From: Paenibacillus sp. JJ-223
Lineage (GTDB): Bacteria; Bacillota; Bacilli; Paenibacillales; Paenibacillaceae
Direction of reading: 5' to 3'
NCBI RefSeq assembly: GCF_927798175.1
Contig: NZ_CAKMMP010000002.1
Coordinates: 372,001-436,000, forward strand
Length of the DNA: 64,000 nucleotides
Below are positions 35,960-45,163 of the stretch, in pieces. The notes beneath the pieces are model-generated. The model was given only the letters and a program-made list of their open reading frames with translations, was not told where the DNA came from and made no database searches. The translations under genes were made by a program, and so were the position numbers. Each line of letters opens with the position of its first letter. The first letter of the stretch is position 1.

Positions 35960-37594
35960 TTAGGATTGGACAAAGGAAGATGGGTGCAATAACCGCTCGC
36001 GCAGCGCCTTTTTGCTGACTTTGCCTACGCCCGTCTTGGGGAAAGACTTCACGAATTCGAAGCGGTCGGGAATTTTGTAGGCAGCCAGCCCGCGTTCACG
36101 CAAGAATGAACGTAATTCTGTCGCTGTCGGCATGGCCCCATCTTCTCCGTTCGGAACGATAAAAGCGCACGAGCGCTCGCCCAGATAATCGTCAGGCATG
36201 GCTACCAAGGCAGCGTCGTGAACCCCTCCATGCGCCAGCAGGTGATTTTCCACTTCCTCCGCAGCCACTTTGTCGCCGCCACGGTTGATCTGGTCCTTCG
36301 CGCGTCCCTCGACCACGAGATATCCATCCTTCGTAAAGCTGGCAATATCCCCGGTCCGGTAGAACCCGTCCGCCGTAAAAGAACGGGCATTATGATCCTC
36401 GGCTTTGTAATATCCGCGTATCGTGTAAGCTCCCCGTGCCAACAAATGCCCGGATTGCCCCTGTTCTACCTCAACGTCCTCGTCATCCACGATTTTCAAC
36501 TCGTCGTACGGCGACATCGGTTTGCCCTGGGTATGGATAATGACGTCCTCGGGATCGTCGAGCCGCGTATAATTTACCAGCCCTTCGGCCATGCCGAACA
36601 CTTGCTGCAAGGTGCATCCCAGCACCGGTTTCACACGTCCTGCCACTTCAGCGCTGAACTTGGCTCCGCCCACCTGCAGTACTTGCAGCGAAGGGAATCT
36701 CTTCCCTCTAGCGGACGCGGCGTTAAGCCATACGAGCGCCAAGGGAGGCACGAGCGCGGTGATCGTCACCTGGTGCCTGTCAATCAGCGGAAAAGCCTCG
36801 TCCGGACTGGAGCCGCGGGAAAGCACGACCCGGCCTCCGGCATAGATCGTACCCAGAATACCCGGCGAGCTGAGCGGATAATTGTGGGCGACCGGCAGTA
36901 CGGCCAAATACACGCTGTCCGGGCTCAAACCGCACACCTCCACGCTTCTGCGCAGACTGTAGATGTAATCGTCGTGCGTGCGAGGGATCATCTTGGGCAA
37001 ACCCGTACTGCCGCCCGACAACTGCAGGAAGGCCACATCGGAACTGAGCGGCCGCTCCGCTTCCGGCAAAGCGACCGGTTCAACGTACAGATCGGATAGC
37101 GCCGTGTATGGACCGGCCTCTCCGGCAACGATGACATGCCGAAGCCCGGGTACTTCCGCCTGAACCTCTCCGGCCAGCCCGCGGTAATCATAACCGCTGT
37201 CGATGTCCGGAATGACATATGCCTCCGCTTCGGCAAAGCGGGCAAAATATGCGATTTCGCTTTTCCGATGCAATGGAAGAGCAAATACGGGCAATGCTCC
37301 CAACCGAAACAACGCAAATATCACTTCAATAAAAGCCGTGATGTTGGGCAGCTGCACGATGACCCGATCCTGCTTTCGAATACCCATCGCATGAAACCCT
37401 GCGGCGAGCCGATTCACCCGTTCATTCAACCCTTCATAAGTTAACGCTCCATCGTCGCCAATAGCGGCTACCCGATTGCCATATAATGCCGCGCGCTGAT
37501 GCAGCATCTCGCCAAACGTGATGCCTTCCCAGCAACCCGCCTGGCGATACTGTTCCGCGAGTTCCTCCGGCCAACCCTGAAATCCTGGCAGCAT
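35960..37594 (-). CDS. dhbE: DhbE, 2,3-dihydroxybenzoate-AMP ligase
   Basis: 544 residues. Activates dihydroxybenzoate as the adenylate and loads it on the DhbB carrier. A-domain core motifs are [65 protein letters not shown] and the catalytic Lys in [10 protein letters not shown]. ATGs at 37600 and 37594 are both open. AAGGGAGGA is too close to 37600 and well spaced for 37594, while 37600 would give a 4-bp ATGA overlap with dhbC. Either way translation is coupled to dhbC. Confidence 0.95.
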   Translation of the reverse strand: MLPGFQGWPEELAEQYRQAGCWEGITFGEMLHQRAALYGNRVAAIGDDGALTYEGLNERVNRLAAGFHAMGIRKQDRVIVQLPNITAFIEVIFALFRLGALPVFALPLHRKSEIAYFARFAEAEAYVIPDIDSGYDYRGLAGEVQAEVPGLRHVIVAGEAGPYTALSDLYVEPVALPEAERPLSSDVAFLQLSGGSTGLPKMIPRTHDDYIYSLRRSVEVCGLSPDSVYLAVLPVAHNYPLSSPGILGTIYAGGRVVLSRGSSPDEAFPLIDRHQVTITALVPPLALVWLNAASARGKRFPSLQVLQVGGAKFSAEVAGRVKPVLGCTLQQVFGMAEGLVNYTRLDDPEDVIIHTQGKPMSPYDELKIVDDEDVEVEQGQSGHLLARGAYTIRGYYKAEDHNARSFTADGFYRTGDIASFTKDGYLVVEGRAKDQINRGGDKVAAEEVENHLLAHGGVHDAALVAMPDDYLGERSCAFIVPNGEDGAMPTATELRSFLRERGLAAYKIPDRFEFVKSFPKTGVGKVSKKALRERLLHPSSFVQS

Positions 37595-37596
37595 GC

Positions 37597-38928
37597 TCAT
37601 TCCTCCCTTGTAGCTCCTGCTGATTGCAATCCCATCGCACGCAGCATCGTGCCAAATTTCGCCGCAGTCTCCGCAAGTTCTGCTTCCGGCGTGGAGCCAG
37701 GGACAATTCCAGCTCCTGCATACAGCCGGAGCTGATGACCCTGCACTTCGGCACACCTGATCGCAACGGCCCATTCGCCATCGCCCCTGCTGTCGCACCA
37801 GCCGACCATTCCGGTGAACAGCCCCCGGTCAAACGGCTCTTGTGCCTGAATTTCATCGCGTGCATCTTCCACGGGCGTGCCGCAAATGGCCGGCGTCGGA
37901 TGAAGGACAAAAGCCAGCTCCAACGATGTTGTGGCCGCATCAGCAAGCTCTCCGTAAATATCCGTGGAGAGGTGCCACATGGTACTCGTCTGAATGAGCG
38001 ATGGCTCCTCAGGCACGGTCAGCTCTTTGCACAGCGGGCGCAATGCAGCCGCAACCGCATCAATGACGACGGCATGCTCGTGACGATCCTTGGCTGACGC
38101 CAGCAAAGCTTCAGCACGGCGTCGATCTTCTTCCGGGTCACCACTGCGTGCAGCCGAACCCGCCAAGGGATTGACTCTCACCCGCGTTCCGGTCCGGGTG
38201 ACCAGAAGCTCCGGACTTGCTCCGAGAAACGTCCGTGGTTTGCCTTTTTCGCCCACACTAATGACGCGATTATCCGTTGTTACTATACTTTTTGGTAATT
38301 GCGATTTACGCATCGGGACGGCAAATGTGTAACCATGCGCATTATCCCTAAAGAGGTTACGCAGCAGTTGATGCGTATCCACCTGCGTCTCCGACGTCAC
38401 GCACAGGGTGCGTGCCAGAACGATTTTGCTCAGTTCTCCTGCATTCAGACGGGTCAGGACGCTCCGTACGCTTTGTTCATAGACCGCCGCGGCCGGCTCT
38501 TCTTCAATGCTGCAATTCCCTGCTGCCGGCAGCCTCTCGCGCATGCGGTCCGAGTCTGCAGGCGGCTCCGCCCACTGCACGCTTTCGGGAACATACAGTT
38601 CCACGTCAGCACGCCGCGGATTGAAAGGGATGGCTCCAACCGCAACCGGGTTTACTCCCCCTGCCTGCTTCGCCTCGTTCAGCAGCCCCTGAATCCGATG
38701 CAACAGACCTTGAATCGGCTCGTCATACCGCAAGCCGGGATTGGGCTGTTCATCCGTATCCAGAGCATTGCCCCCTATTGACGAAGAAGGCGCATCAGAC
38801 AACCTTTTCCATTCCCCTTGAGCCAGCATCGTATGCAGCGGCGATGACCAGAAAAAGGATTTGCCTTCTTCGTATTGCTCCAACAGGCGAAGCGCGGAAG
38901 TCGCAGCAACAGCACTTGCTTTGGACAT
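37597..38928 (-). CDS. dhbC: DhbC, isochorismate synthase
   Basis: 443 residues. Converts chorismate to isochorismate, the first step to dihydroxybenzoate. Chorismate-binding motifs are [47 protein letters not shown] and [10 protein letters not shown], with [19 protein letters not shown] near the C-terminus. The ATG at 38928 follows AAGGAGATGATGAGA. It starts 25 bp after dhbA and ends overlapping the dhbE start region. Confidence 0.95.
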   Translation of the reverse strand: MSKASAVAATSALRLLEQYEEGKSFFWSSPLHTMLAQGEWKRLSDAPSSSIGGNALDTDEQPNPGLRYDEPIQGLLHRIQGLLNEAKQAGGVNPVAVGAIPFNPRRADVELYVPESVQWAEPPADSDRMRERLPAAGNCSIEEEPAAAVYEQSVRSVLTRLNAGELSKIVLARTLCVTSETQVDTHQLLRNLFRDNAHGYTFAVPMRKSQLPKSIVTTDNRVISVGEKGKPRTFLGASPELLVTRTGTRVRVNPLAGSAARSGDPEEDRRRAEALLASAKDRHEHAVVIDAVAAALRPLCKELTVPEEPSLIQTSTMWHLSTDIYGELADAATTSLELAFVLHPTPAICGTPVEDARDEIQAQEPFDRGLFTGMVGWCDSRGDGEWAVAIRCAEVQGHQLRLYAGAGIVPGSTPEAELAETAAKFGTMLRAMGLQSAGATREE

Positions 38929-38953
38929 TCTCATCATCTCCTTGGATTTGGTT

Positions 38954-39739
38954 TCAAGCACCAAGTGTGGCGCCTCCATCGATGCGCATGTCATGCATCG
39001 TGATATGTCTGGCCTGGTCGGATGAGAGGAAAAGCACCGCATCGGCAATATCCGCCGGATCGGCCAGCCTGTTCAGCGGAATGCCTAATCGATACGCATC
39101 CAGCGAGCCGGCAATGGCCGCTTCTGCGCCATGCTCGTCCTTCCACAATAAACGCTGCATCTCGGTATCAGTCGAGCCGGGCGACACCACATTGCAGCGG
39201 ATATGGTCCCGTGCATGTTCCAACGCAAGGCACTTGGTAAACTGGGTGGATGCCGCTTTCGAAGCCGCATACGCCGACATGTGCATTCGCGGTACGGCAG
39301 CGGCGTTGGACCCGACAGTGACGATGCTCCCGCCCCGCCTTGCAGCCATTCTGGCCACAACGGCGCGCGATACGTAAAATACGCCATGCGTATTCACCTC
39401 AAAGGTTCGCAACCACTCCTCATCGCTAAGTTGGCCCACTCTGCCCATGTGCAAAATCCCCGCCGCATTCACCAACATGCCAATCGGCCCGAGCTCCTCT
39501 TCAATGCAAGCAACGCCATTCTCTACAGCCATACGATCGGAGATATCCATTGGATAAGCGGCTGCCCGGCAGCCTTGAGCACGCAGGTCGGTAACCAACA
39601 GCTCAAGCCGTCCTGCCTGAAGGTCAACCGCCGCCACGACTGCTCCCTGTGCAGCGAACGCCTTGGCTACGGCCTCACCGATGCCTTGGGCTGCTCCGGT
39701 AACCAACACCACTTTGCCCTCGATTCCCGTATAACTCAC
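38954..39739 (-). CDS. dhbA: DhbA, 2,3-dihydro-2,3-dihydroxybenzoate dehydrogenase
   Basis: A 261-residue short-chain dehydrogenase that oxidises dihydro-DHB to DHB with NAD+. It has the Rossmann motif [12 protein letters not shown] in [10 protein letters not shown], the catalytic Ser in VTVGSNAA and Tyr/Lys in SAYAASKAA. The C-terminal [14 protein letters not shown] is typical of EntA/DhbA. The start codon is GTG at 39739, with GGAGGATGTCTG upstream. It follows the esterase gene by 131 bp with no Fur box between, so it belongs to the same transcript. Confidence 0.95.
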   Translation of the reverse strand: MSYTGIEGKVVLVTGAAQGIGEAVAKAFAAQGAVVAAVDLQAGRLELLVTDLRAQGCRAAAYPMDISDRMAVENGVACIEEELGPIGMLVNAAGILHMGRVGQLSDEEWLRTFEVNTHGVFYVSRAVVARMAARRGGSIVTVGSNAAAVPRMHMSAYAASKAASTQFTKCLALEHARDHIRCNVVSPGSTDTEMQRLLWKDEHGAEAAIAGSLDAYRLGIPLNRLADPADIADAVLFLSSDQARHITMHDMRIDGGATLGA

Positions 39740-39870
39740 CAGACATCCTCCATTTCTCTGTATCGATTCAGCTTCCCGCTCTGCAGCCCTTATCCCTGCT
39801 CGTGCTCCCTCTTCATATCGGTTCCTTCATTTGCGTGTATCCCTCCGCCACTCTCCATCCGCCGCAATTC

Positions 39871-40731
39871 TCACCTCTCCGGGCTGCAGGCAAAACGGAT
39901 CGTACGGCTAATCAGAAACGGAAGCACCGAAACATGGTTTTCATCCTCGAACTCGGTATATCTAATCTCCAGCCCCGTGAGCTTTAACGAGGATAAGCGG
40001 TCGGCAAGGCTGGAGGCCTTGTCGTTGTTTCGCGCGGGATGGGTTTTCTCATGCTCCCCCATGCCGATCCAGACCCTCGCGTCGACCGGCCCCTCCTTCA
40101 TTCGTTCAACGAACCTTCGCTCTTCCGACTGCATCACCTCTTGGTTCCAATGGAGCGATGGGCTGCCTGCAATGTAGTACCGAAACGCACCCGGCCTCGT
40201 AAACAACGCATGGATCACGAAAAGCCCGCCAAGCGAATGGCCGAAAATGGCCTGCCTGTTGCGATCGATCCGGTACTGCTGCTCAATGTCCGGCTTCAGC
40301 TCCTGCTCGATAAAATTCAGAAACGCATCCGCGCCCCCCTGTTCCGGAATGGGCGTCCCATCCGACTTGTGGGTGTACGCCGTCGTCGCCTGCGGCGTGA
40401 AGTCGTAGTACCGATGCGGAGAAAACGGCCCTGCCGTTTCGTAGCCGATGCCTACGACGATCGCAGGAAGGGCTCCGGTCTTTTCCGGCCTGCGGCCTTG
40501 GATGCGGACCGCTTCAACCATCGTGCCGAACACGGAGTTGGCATCGAGCAGGTAAATGACCGGATAACCGTTCGGCGGAGGCGGTTCTGCCGGTTGGTGC
40601 ACCATGATTCGGTAGGCATGCCTGCCGGATTGCGATGTCATGGTCCATTGTTCGGAACGCGGTACGAGTATGGTACTGCGGGCAATCGGGTTAAGGGTTC
40701 CGGTAAGGGAAGAGTCGGGTTGAAACGTCAT
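39871..40731 (-). CDS. besA: BesA-like siderophore (trilactone) esterase
   Basis: A 286-residue alpha/beta hydrolase of the Fes/IroE/BesA group, which opens the trilactone of ferric catecholate siderophores in the cytoplasm to release iron. Motifs are YPVIYLLDANSVFGTMVEA, the nucleophile elbow FGHSLGGLF, and the His region EDENHVSVLP. There is no signal peptide, fitting a cytoplasmic BesA rather than a periplasmic IroE. The ATG at 40731 follows AAGGAGGAACCACCTGCA. First gene of the operon, directly behind the Fur-controlled promoter. Confidence 0.9.
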   Translation of the reverse strand: MTFQPDSSLTGTLNPIARSTILVPRSEQWTMTSQSGRHAYRIMVHQPAEPPPPNGYPVIYLLDANSVFGTMVEAVRIQGRRPEKTGALPAIVVGIGYETAGPFSPHRYYDFTPQATTAYTHKSDGTPIPEQGGADAFLNFIEQELKPDIEQQYRIDRNRQAIFGHSLGGLFVIHALFTRPGAFRYYIAGSPSLHWNQEVMQSEERRFVERMKEGPVDARVWIGMGEHEKTHPARNNDKASSLADRLSSLKLTGLEIRYTEFEDENHVSVLPFLISRTIRFACSPER

Positions 40732-40778
40732 TGCAGGTGGTTCCTCCTTGTGATTCGGCTTATATAAGACAACGATCG

Positions 40779-40806
40779 TTTATATGAGATTGATTCTCAT
40801 TACCAA
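40779..40806 (-). promoter_or_regulatory. Fur-controlled promoter of the besA-dhb operon
   Basis: On the minus strand TTGGTA (40806-40801) and TATAAA (40784-40779) are 16 bp apart. The spacer is filled by TGAGATTGATTCTCA (40785-40799), a Fur-box-like 7-1-7 inverted repeat, so Fur binding would exclude RNA polymerase. Confidence 0.75.
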
Positions 40807-40912
40807 TTATAAGAGAGTCATGCAGGTGCTCCCATGGACGATATCCAGAAATGATTTTGACTATCTCCATATCTTGATCCGATCGATTCAAATGCGTGCC
40901 TTTTACTTGCAT

Positions 40913-40977
40913 GAAAAAAAGCCCGGCCACAGGCAGACAGAACGGAAAATGCCTTCGTTCCCTCTGCTGTGGGGGCC
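40913..40977 (-). terminator. Intrinsic terminator of the siderophore-binding protein gene
   Basis: A long interrupted stem: CCACAG, CAGA and GAACG pair with CGTTC, TCTG and CTGTGG across 40925-40977. It runs into a TTTTTTT tract on the minus strand (40920-40914). Confidence 0.7.
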
Positions 40978-41051
40978 ATTGGTTGTATACCTTGCGATGC
41001 TAAGGTCCACGAGATCTCTTGGACCAATCCGAACTTAAGCTCTCATGATGG

Positions 41052-42101
41052 TTACTGCTGTGTGATTGCTTTCAACGTGTCGTCAATGACGTGACCGTAA
41101 GCAATCAGCCCGCTGCCAAGCCATGGCGCAGGATCGACGTTGTACACCTTTCCATCTTTGACTGCGGGCATGCTCTTCCAGACGGCGGTATCGGTCATTT
41201 CCTTCATGCTGCCCACGCCTTGTTCCACGGTGAAAATGTAGTCGGCATCGATTTCCGGCAGCACTTCCGTCGATACGATCGCGCTGTTCTCCGTTTCGAC
41301 CAAAGCAGGCTTGCCCAGACCAAGCTGCTGATATACAACGTAGCCGCTGAAATAGTTTCCGCCCATCATGCTGATGCCGCGCGGAGCAAACCGAATGATC
41401 GCCGCCTTTTTACCTTCGGCCACTTTGGAGATTTCGGCTTTGGCTGCATTCACCTTGGCATGGTACGTTTCGATGGCCTGCTTGGCTTCAGCCGTCTTGC
41501 CCAGCAGGTCACCAATGATCTCCAGCGATTTTTCCACATCGCCCGATGCATTGTTGAACACGTAGGTCGGCGCGATTTTGGAATAGCTCTCATAAACGCC
41601 GTTCTCCGCATAGTTGGCCGTATGCAAAATGATGAAATCCGGATTGTACGCCATGAGCGCTTCCGGCGAAGGCAATCCGCTGGAGAAATCGAGGGTTGGC
41701 ACCCCGCTTAACTGGTCCTGCAAATAAACGTGCCCCTGCGTACCTGCCGCCCATTGGGCTACCGGTTTGACGCCGAGCGTCAGCAGCGAGTCTTCAAGAT
41801 AGGGGGCAAACACACGCTCCACCTTGGCAGGTACTACGACATCATGTCCCAGTTCATCCTGCACCGTTCGTTCGCTGGCCTTTTCTGCCGGCTGTTCTTC
41901 CTCCACAACCGTCTCCGTCGATGCCGGGGTGGTTGCTTCCGCGGTCTGCTGCTCCTTTCGGTTCTCGCCCGACTCGGAACCCGAACCGCAAGCAGCAAGC
42001 AATCCTGTCATTAAAATCAACACCAGCGACATCAGGATTCGGGTGCTGCAGAAGGTGCGAGCACCCGACCGATGAACGGATTTTTTTCTCTGTTGAAACA
42101 T
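41052..42101 (-). CDS. Ferric-siderophore ABC transporter substrate-binding lipoprotein (FeuA-like)
   Basis: 349 residues. The basic N-terminus, hydrophobic core and lipobox LLAAC (Cys about 38) mark a lipoprotein; a long acidic Glu/Thr/Ala linker precedes the class III binding domain. Family features are TVQDELGHDVVVPAKVERVFAPY, NPDFIILHTANY, ISMMGGNYFSGYV and IDADYIFTVEQ. It should bind the ferric catecholate. A Fur box sits at 42114-42128 and AGGGGG precedes the ATG at 42101. No permease or ATPase gene is adjacent, so FeuBC equivalents must lie elsewhere. Confidence 0.92.
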   Translation of the reverse strand: MFQQRKKSVHRSGARTFCSTRILMSLVLILMTGLLAACGSGSESGENRKEQQTAEATTPASTETVVEEEQPAEKASERTVQDELGHDVVVPAKVERVFAPYLEDSLLTLGVKPVAQWAAGTQGHVYLQDQLSGVPTLDFSSGLPSPEALMAYNPDFIILHTANYAENGVYESYSKIAPTYVFNNASGDVEKSLEIIGDLLGKTAEAKQAIETYHAKVNAAKAEISKVAEGKKAAIIRFAPRGISMMGGNYFSGYVVYQQLGLGKPALVETENSAIVSTEVLPEIDADYIFTVEQGVGSMKEMTDTAVWKSMPAVKDGKVYNVDPAPWLGSGLIAYGHVIDDTLKAITQQ

Positions 42102-42113
42102 TGGACATCCCCC

Positions 42114-42128
42114 TTGATAAACATTCTC
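42114..42128. promoter_or_regulatory. Fur box before the siderophore-binding protein
   Basis: TGATAAACATTCTCA matches TGATAATnATTATCA with two mismatches. It lies 13 bases upstream of the start codon, partly over the ribosome site, downstream of a TATATAAAT -10-like sequence near 42133. Confidence 0.65.
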
Positions 42129-42150
42129 ATTTATATAGAAGGATTATATG

Positions 42151-43365
42151 TCATGTCGCCCGGGAATCGCCATGGACGGTATCCAGATGCCGATTTGGAC
42201 AATATCCCGTAAACATCAGCAGAGCTTCTTCCAGCATACGCATCACCCCGACCGCAGAATAATCAAGCCAGGGGTCGCCTGCGATCAGGTGTACTTTATA
42301 CTGACGCACAGCCTTGAGCCCGCGCCATGCAGGAGCATGCTGCAAACTGAGCCAATGTGCACGTGAAGCCGCCTCGGGGCACACCATCACCATAATCCGG
42401 TCCGGATTCAGCTCTGCCAGCTGCTCTAGCGTCAAAGGGGCGTTTGCCCTTACGTCAGGGAATGTATCTAAACAAAGATCGTGGTACAGCACCTCTCGGA
42501 TGCCGGGATTGCTATAGAAATATAAATACTGTCCGTAAACACGGATGACGGCGACCTTTTCGCGGCCTACCTCCTTTTGTACGGCTTCGCGTGCCTGGCC
42601 CACCCTGCGATCATAAAGTTCAATCCATTGCTTGGCCTGTTCCTCCCGCTCAAGGAACGAGGCAATCGTGCGTAGTTCGCCGCGCCAATCCGGGTTGTTT
42701 CTGTGCACGATGCAGCATGGCGCAATTTTCCTCAATTTGTCCTGATCGGCCGCGCTGATCTGGTCCGTGCCGATAATAGCATCCGGACGAATGTGGACCA
42801 ACCTTTCGACATTGGCATCGAACCGCCAGCTCGTATACGGGTCTGTCAGCTTAAGATGGCACTCGATGTCTGTGCGATGCGCATTATAATAATAAGCCGT
42901 CCACTTGGGATCAATGGGTGCGGCGACAGGCATGATTTGCAGGGCAAGCAGTTGTCCCGTCACGCAGGAGGAGCAGATTGCTATCCGTTTGCGAGCCGTC
43001 TTGGCATAATCGGAAGGAGACACGCCCACTTCTTTCTTGAACTTCCGGCTGAAATAAAACTCGTCGCTATACCCTACCTTGAGCGCAATGTCCCGCAGCT
43101 TGTGGCCTGATTCCTTCAAATAACGTTTGGCCCGGTTGATCCGGAGATCCGTCAAATACTCCATTGCACTCTGCCCGTACGTCTTTTTGAACAGATCCAC
43201 GAAATATTTCGGGCTGATGCTGGCTTCCTGCGCCAGATCGGCAATCGTCAGCGGTCGGTCGAAGTGCTCATCCATATATGCTTTCACCTTGGCAAGATCC
43301 GTCTTGGGGCTGCGGCCGGCAGCAGGCACGGAACCGTCTGACCGCGAACCATCCTCCAGTAACAT
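42151..43365 (-). CDS. btr: AraC-type regulator fused to a siderophore-binding domain (Btr-like)
   Basis: 404 residues in two parts. The AraC DNA-binding domain is near the N-terminus at about residues 22-125 (PLTIADLAQEASISPKYFVDLFKKTYGQS, KLRDIALKVGYSDEFYFSRKFKKEVGVSPSDYA). A class III periplasmic-binding-like domain spans about 130-395 (RPDAIIGTDQIS, VAVIRVYGQYLYFYS, LNPDRIMVMV). This matches the logic of Btr/YbbB, which senses ferric-bacillibactin and activates the feu uptake genes, but the N-terminal cupin domain of Btr is missing. The ATG at 43365 follows AAAGGAGTGGCCAC. A perfect Fur box overlaps its promoter. Confidence 0.88.
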   Translation of the reverse strand: MLLEDGSRSDGSVPAAGRSPKTDLAKVKAYMDEHFDRPLTIADLAQEASISPKYFVDLFKKTYGQSAMEYLTDLRINRAKRYLKESGHKLRDIALKVGYSDEFYFSRKFKKEVGVSPSDYAKTARKRIAICSSCVTGQLLALQIMPVAAPIDPKWTAYYYNAHRTDIECHLKLTDPYTSWRFDANVERLVHIRPDAIIGTDQISAADQDKLRKIAPCCIVHRNNPDWRGELRTIASFLEREEQAKQWIELYDRRVGQAREAVQKEVGREKVAVIRVYGQYLYFYSNPGIREVLYHDLCLDTFPDVRANAPLTLEQLAELNPDRIMVMVCPEAASRAHWLSLQHAPAWRGLKAVRQYKVHLIAGDPWLDYSAVGVMRMLEEALLMFTGYCPNRHLDTVHGDSRAT

Positions 43366-43424
43366 GTGGCCACTCCTTTCGATCTGCTTGATGAGTATGA
43401 AGATTCGATAAAACTGTGATATCA

Positions 43425-43453
43425 TTCATAACGAAAATGATAATCATTATCAA
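43425..43453 (-). promoter_or_regulatory. Fur-controlled promoter of the Btr-like gene
   Basis: TTGATA (43453-43448) and TATGAA (43430-43425) are 17 bp apart on the minus strand. The -35 overlaps TGATAATCATTATCA (43438-43452), a perfect match to the 15-bp Fur consensus. Confidence 0.85.
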
Positions 43454-43724
43454 TAAAATTATCATATTCTTTTCATCTCAGTCAATCCATATATGGAAAA
43501 AATAACACACCTGATGGCATCAGCATCAGAAGCTTACAGGAAAGGGGGACGCGCTGATTTCATCCTCCATGGCTTCATTGTTCTGTGAATTTTGTATTGA
43601 ATACATATTAATCCATACAGTAAACTCCAAGGTGAACGTTTGTTGAATTCGCCATTAAAGGAGAATCCCTTTAATAATCTCAGCTATTAATGCCAGTAAT
43701 ATGGAAATGAATGAAGGAAAAAGG

Positions 43725-43740
43725 TTAGAGTTTACTTTGA
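43725..43740. promoter_or_regulatory. MerR operator copy 1 (autoregulatory)
   Basis: TTAGAGTTTACTTTGA shares TTAGAGTnnACTyTrA with the two sites at 44212-44227 and 44343-44358. It lies 19-34 bases before the MerR start codon. I see no clear -35/-10 pair around it. The rest of 43454-43724 is AT-rich intergenic DNA with nothing else I can support. Confidence 0.5.
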
Positions 43741-43758
43741 TGACTGGAGGAGAAAGCG

Positions 43759-44136
43759 ATGTCCACGATTAAAGAAATTTCGGAGAAAACCGGAATTACC
43801 CCATATACTCTTCGATTTTATGAACGGGAAGGAATTCTGCCATACGTCAAGCGCGATTCGAGTGGCAATCGATTGTATGACGAAGAGAGTATGGAATGGC
43901 TGAATTTTATTTTGGCGCTGCGAGCGACGGGCATGCCGCTTGCCGAGATCAGGAAATACGTGGATTTATACCAAGAAGGCGAGAGCACCCTTGAGATACG
44001 TAAACAAATGATGCTTATGCACAAGGAAAAAGTGGAGAAGGACCTCTCGGAAACCATTAAATATTTGGAGCAAATCAATTACAAACTGGCACTTTATGAC
44101 ATGCAGGAAAAAGGATTGGCCAAGATGCTGCCCTAG
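43759..44136 (+). CDS. MerR family transcriptional regulator (AdhR/NmlR-like)
   Basis: 125 residues. The N-terminal MerR winged helix is ISEKTGITPYTLRFYEREGILPYVKRDSSGNRLYDEESMEWLNFILALRATGMPLAEIRKYVDL; a dimerisation coiled coil follows (MHKEKVEKDLSETIKYLEQINYKLALYD). The effector region is short and contains no Cys, which argues against a thiol- or metal-sensing member. The ATG at 43759 follows GGAGGAGAAAGCG. It precedes an SDR gene whose two promoters have the 19-bp spacer that MerR activators need, and carries its own terminator. Confidence 0.92.
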   Translation: MSTIKEISEKTGITPYTLRFYEREGILPYVKRDSSGNRLYDEESMEWLNFILALRATGMPLAEIRKYVDLYQEGESTLEIRKQMMLMHKEKVEKDLSETIKYLEQINYKLALYDMQEKGLAKMLP

Positions 44137-44170
44137 ATGTTGGTTTGCAGCATTTCACTCTAAAATGGAG

Positions 44171-44200
44171 CGCGTTTCCCCGATGGGGACGCGTCTTTTT
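44171..44200 (+). terminator. Intrinsic terminator of the MerR gene
   Basis: CGCGTTTCCCC and GGGGACGCG form a GC-rich stem with one bulge around GAT, followed by TCTTTTTT. The T-run merges into the -35 of the next promoter. Confidence 0.8.
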
Positions 44201-44230
44201 TGGTGCTTATATTAGAGTGAGCTCTAATAT
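44200..44230 (+). promoter_or_regulatory. MerR-type promoter 1 upstream of the SDR gene
   Basis: TTGGTG (44200-44205) and TAATAT (44225-44230) are 19 bp apart. The spacer region holds TTAGAGTGAGCTCTAA (44212-44227), part of a longer ATATTAGAG/CTCTAATAT dyad. The long spacer with a central dyad is the standard MerR activation layout. Confidence 0.65.
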
Positions 44231-44337
44231 ATTTTGCGCTTTTATCCCCTTAAAATTTCCATTTTATGTCCTGTATCATCAAAAATACCACGAATTTATG
44301 GGAATTCCGCCTATTCAAATTATTTAATATTCGAGAC

Positions 44338-44368
44338 TTGACTTATATTAAACTCTAATTGATAACCT
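44338..44368 (+). promoter_or_regulatory. MerR-type promoter 2 upstream of the SDR gene
   Basis: TTGACT (44338-44343) and TAACCT (44363-44368) are again 19 bp apart and enclose TTATATTAAACTCTAA (44343-44358), a third, weaker copy of the operator. It lies 52-82 bases before the SDR start. Confidence 0.65.
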
Positions 44369-44419
44369 TGAAGCAAGCCAACGATGAGTGGCTAAACCAA
44401 GAACAAAGGAGAAGTACAT

Positions 44420-45163
44420 ATGAACACAAAAGTAGCAATCATTACAGGTGCAAGCAGCGGAATGGGAGCGGCCACGGCGAAACTTCTCGCTCAACACAAC
44501 ATTAAAGTCATGCTTGCCGCTCGCCGTGAAGACCGATTGCAGCAGCTGCAAGAAGAAATCCGTAACGCTGGAGGTGAAGCCAGCTACAAGGTGACTGACG
44601 TCACTTCGCGTGTTGATCTGGAAGCATTGGCGGATGAAACGATTAAAGTTTATGGACAAATTGACATTTTGATTAATAATGCGGGGATCATGCCTCTTTC
44701 GTTCTTCAAAAATTTGAAGGTCGACGAATGGGAGAGAATGATCGATGTGAACATTAAGGGCGTTCTCTATGGGATGGCGGCAGTGTATAAACATATGGAA
44801 GAACGTAATGAGGGACATATCATTAATTTCTCGTCCATTGCGGGACATATCATCTTCCCTTCAAGCTCTATTTATAGTGCGACCAAGCATGCTGTACGGA
44901 TTCTAACAGAAGGTATGCGAACCGAATTGGGATCCACACAAAATATTCGGACAACACTCATCTCCCCCGGTGCGGTAGAGACCGAGCTCTACGATACCAT
45001 TACTGATAACTCCATTTATCCAGCATTGGAGAAATTGGGCAGCCAGGAATGGAGCCAACTTGACCCAAGCGACATTGCGAGAACGATACTATTTGCAATC
45101 CAGCAGCCGACTAACGTAACTATTAACGAACTGATTGTACGCCCAACGTCTCAAAGCTTATAA
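44420..45163 (+). CDS. SDR family oxidoreductase
   Basis: A 247-residue classical short-chain dehydrogenase. It has the NADP-type Rossmann motif TGASSGMG with Arg in AARRED, NNAG in INNAGIMPLS, the catalytic Ser in NFSSIAG, and Tyr/Lys in IYSATKHA. It belongs to the YdfG/serine-dehydrogenase-like subgroup. The ATG at 44420 follows AAAGGAGAAGTACAT. Probably induced by the upstream MerR protein; its substrate is unknown, although MerR members of this type often respond to aldehydes or other electrophiles. Confidence 0.9.
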   Translation: MNTKVAIITGASSGMGAATAKLLAQHNIKVMLAARREDRLQQLQEEIRNAGGEASYKVTDVTSRVDLEALADETIKVYGQIDILINNAGIMPLSFFKNLKVDEWERMIDVNIKGVLYGMAAVYKHMEERNEGHIINFSSIAGHIIFPSSSIYSATKHAVRILTEGMRTELGSTQNIRTTLISPGAVETELYDTITDNSIYPALEKLGSQEWSQLDPSDIARTILFAIQQPTNVTINELIVRPTSQSL

